A DNA stretch of 64,000 bases from Cylindrospermum sp. NIES-4074. Lineage in GTDB: Bacteria; Cyanobacteriota; Cyanobacteriia; Cyanobacteriales; Nostocaceae. Position numbers and translations under genes: made by a program. Shown piece after piece: positions 62,400 to 64,000 of this stretch; the first letter of the stretch is position 1, and every line of letters begins with the position of its first letter. Under the pieces are notes generated by a model. It was not told the DNA's origin. It ran no database searches and saw only the letters and a list, made by a program, of their open reading frames with translations. The stretch spans positions 62,001 through 126,000 of the forward strand of contig AP018270.1 of the NCBI GenBank assembly GCA_003994795.1, read 5' to 3'.

Positions 62400-63299
62400 A
62401 TGACTAAACCGATTCAAATTCTGTTACAGACAACAATTCCCACCAATGAAGATGATTGGTATATTGGGCGATTTTCTTTGCTAAAGGACTATTTAGCTTC
62501 GTTGAAAAGTGACACTGGGGAACCCCTGTACCAGGTAACAGCAAGGGATCGAGAAAATACTGCTGAAAAAAACGATCCAGTTTTAAGTACGCTGGATAAT
62601 TCAGATTTTGATGAACTGTGGCTGTTTGCTGTGGATGTAGGGGATGGCATAACTCCAAAAGAGTGTCAGAGCATCAGTGCCTTCCGTCAGCGCGGCGGCG
62701 GTTTATTGGTCAGCCGTGACCATCAGGATGTAGGTTGTTCGGTTTGCAATCTTGGTGGTGTCGGCGCAGCCCATTACTTTCACAGTAAGAATCCCGATCC
62801 CGATCCCTCGCACCACTACCCTGATGACATCTACACTAAGTATATTTCCTGGCCCAACTTCCATTCTGGGTTAAATGGTGACTACGAGAAAATTACTCCC
62901 ATAGAACCTATTCATGACTTACTCAAGAATCCTACATCACCTTCTGAGGAGATTAAATTCTTTCCGGCTCATCCCCATGAAGGAGCTGTAGGTGTGCCTG
63001 CAAACGAGAAGAATGCACGAGTAATTGCCTTGGGTACAAGCTCAGTCTCCGGTCGGGACTTCAACTTAGTAGTTGCTTTTGAAAGTACGCAGGATGAACA
63101 AGGAAATATTTTAGGACGTGCGATCGCTGAATCAAGCTTCCACCATTTCGCCGACTACAATTGGGATGTTGATATGGGCGCACCTAGCTTTGTAACCGAA
63201 CCCCCTGGAGATGGGATGAAGCAAAACCCACAAGCCCTTGAACATATTAAAGCCTATGTGCGAAACTTAGCCTTCTGGCTGGCTCCCACCTCAAGTTAA
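62400..63299 (+). CDS. Conserved-looking hypothetical protein, 299 residues
   Basis: I do not recognise a family with confidence. The order of elements, with DELWLFAVDVGDGITPKEC, then SISAFRQRGGGLLVSRDHQD and later VIALGTSSVSGRDFNLVVAF and ESSFHHFADYNWD, recalls the class I glutamine-amidotransferase-like (ThuA-type) fold: a flavodoxin-like domain where a GGG loop is followed by a ligand-binding His/Asp. There is no signal peptide. It stands alone, after IS630 debris. Confidence 0.6.
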   Translation: MTKPIQILLQTTIPTNEDDWYIGRFSLLKDYLASLKSDTGEPLYQVTARDRENTAEKNDPVLSTLDNSDFDELWLFAVDVGDGITPKECQSISAFRQRGGGLLVSRDHQDVGCSVCNLGGVGAAHYFHSKNPDPDPSHHYPDDIYTKYISWPNFHSGLNGDYEKITPIEPIHDLLKNPTSPSEEIKFFPAHPHEGAVGVPANEKNARVIALGTSSVSGRDFNLVVAFESTQDEQGNILGRAIAESSFHHFADYNWDVDMGAPSFVTEPPGDGMKQNPQALEHIKAYVRNLAFWLAPTSS

Positions 63300-63579
63300 C
63301 CCTCTTCCATCACTCTAGGCAACGCAAAATTTTAGACCTTTATTTAACAAGGGTTTTGGCGATTTATTAATGTTTGAAAATGTTCGCCACATTTTGTTAG
63401 TAATAAAATGTTCAAACCTTTACCAGATCTGGATTTCAATATTAGGGAATTATTTTTGTGATTCCCAGTTTAATGGAAGAGGGTTAAAGGAAAGTCTCCC
63501 ATCCTTAAAGACTATGTGTAAACAGCCTTTATCAAACCTTTTTCGATATGTCTTAACTACAAATCACGTTAGCGTAGCG

Positions 63580-63870
63580 GTAGCGAGTCCGCGAGCGTCA
63601 TTACGAATTATAAATTATATCACTTCCTGCCTGAGTTAAGAAGGCAGAAGTACTGCCTCCGGATGCCGCAGGCTGTACGGGAGTGATGCCTCCGGCACGC
63701 TACGCGTTAGCGGAGCTTTCGCTTTAGCGATACGCAATCGACGGGAACCGCCCGCCGGAGGGTGCCCGAAGGGCTGTAGACTGCGACTCATTCACCGCCT
63801 GCGCGGGTTCCAAACCATTGATTTTCGGTTAGTCCGCGTAGGCGGACTTCGTTTGTATAGCCACGAATTT
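63580..63870. repeat. Field of GC-rich palindromic repeats
   Basis: Many GCGTAGC/GCGATAC-type palindromes occur: CGTTAGCGTAGCGGTAGCGA, GCCTCCGGATGCCGCAGGC, CACGCTACGCGTTAGCGGAG and GTCCGCGTAGGCGGAC followed by TTCGTTTGTATAGCCACGA, a cassette common in Nostoc-type genomes. No coding gene is seen from 63300 to the window end. Confidence 0.65.
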
Positions 63871-64000
63871 CATTCGTTAGGGCTAGGTGCAAGATATGTG
63901 GAGATTCAGATGCAAACATATCCATGTTTTGGGCAAAAGAATAACCGCCGACATGGTAATCTTCTGTTTCTGTAAATATACAGAAGCTAAGTTTTATTTA

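Noticed and set aside
63370-63639. 89-codon plus-strand frame near the window end
   Set aside because: It runs into palindromic repeat sequence, has no domain and no convincing ribosome site.

Overview
The window looks like chromosome of a filamentous, probably heterocyst-forming cyanobacterium (Nostoc/Anabaena/Calothrix type). The evidence is the many HIP1 sites (GCGATCGC), short GC-rich palindromic repeats, a heptamer tandem repeat, a PEP-CTERM protein, a Uma2 protein, a NifE-type protein and typical cyanobacterial insertion sequences. Genus assignment is inference.

Most of positions 1-46000 is a large organosulfur-scavenging island. From left to right it holds: an acyl-CoA-dehydrogenase-like (SfnB/DszC-type) flavoenzyme, an SfnG-like monooxygenase and a Met-type ABC permease with its substrate-binding gene split by an IS5-type element (28-5131); sulfonate-binding lipoprotein, SsuD-like monooxygenase, class II aldolase and a second sulfonate-binding lipoprotein (5735-9859); an FMO-like flavoprotein (10328-11821); an IS630 element and a broken Nudix gene around a methyltransferase (11840-14541); a ferredoxin/AprA-like flavoprotein pair, acetyltransferase, sulfatase and PEP-CTERM protein (14835-19642); a long minus-strand cluster with Mrp ATPase, HEAT-repeat protein, AprB-like ferredoxin, FosA-like protein, methyltransferase, HAD hydrolase and a second AprA-like flavoprotein (20128-26406); an ssuB fragment and a flavoprotein-persulfide dioxygenase fusion (26558-29389); SDR, nitroreductase, BASS transporter, a large arylsulfatase and its formylglycine-generating enzyme (29403-35986); racemase-like protein, GST, CmcJ-like and two TauD-like dioxygenases, and a further sulfonate-binding lipoprotein (37871-44149).

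Two patterns tie this island together. First, its catabolic enzymes contain almost no cysteine or methionine: about 12 internal sulfur residues in about 5,000 residues over 14 proteins, by hand count. Several have none, and each sulfatase has only one Cys, the catalytic one. Second, ten copies of one 30-bp palindrome (consensus ACTACgGTAA-N10-tTAcCGTAtT) lie between genes, mostly in front of these clusters. I infer a sulfur-starvation regulon with sulfur-sparing proteins and one shared, unidentified regulator.

The right part (46000-64000) is more mixed: a NifE-like gene without visible nif neighbours, SDR, a decayed phosphotransferase, an intact IS66 element with 8-bp target duplication, a nucleotidyltransferase, an IS5/IS1182-type element, a heterodimer-type ABC exporter pair, a small phage- or plasmid-like divergent regulatory module, Uma2, IS630 debris, and an unrecognised 299-residue protein. 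The window ends in a field of palindromic repeats. I saw no tRNA, rRNA or CRISPR array.
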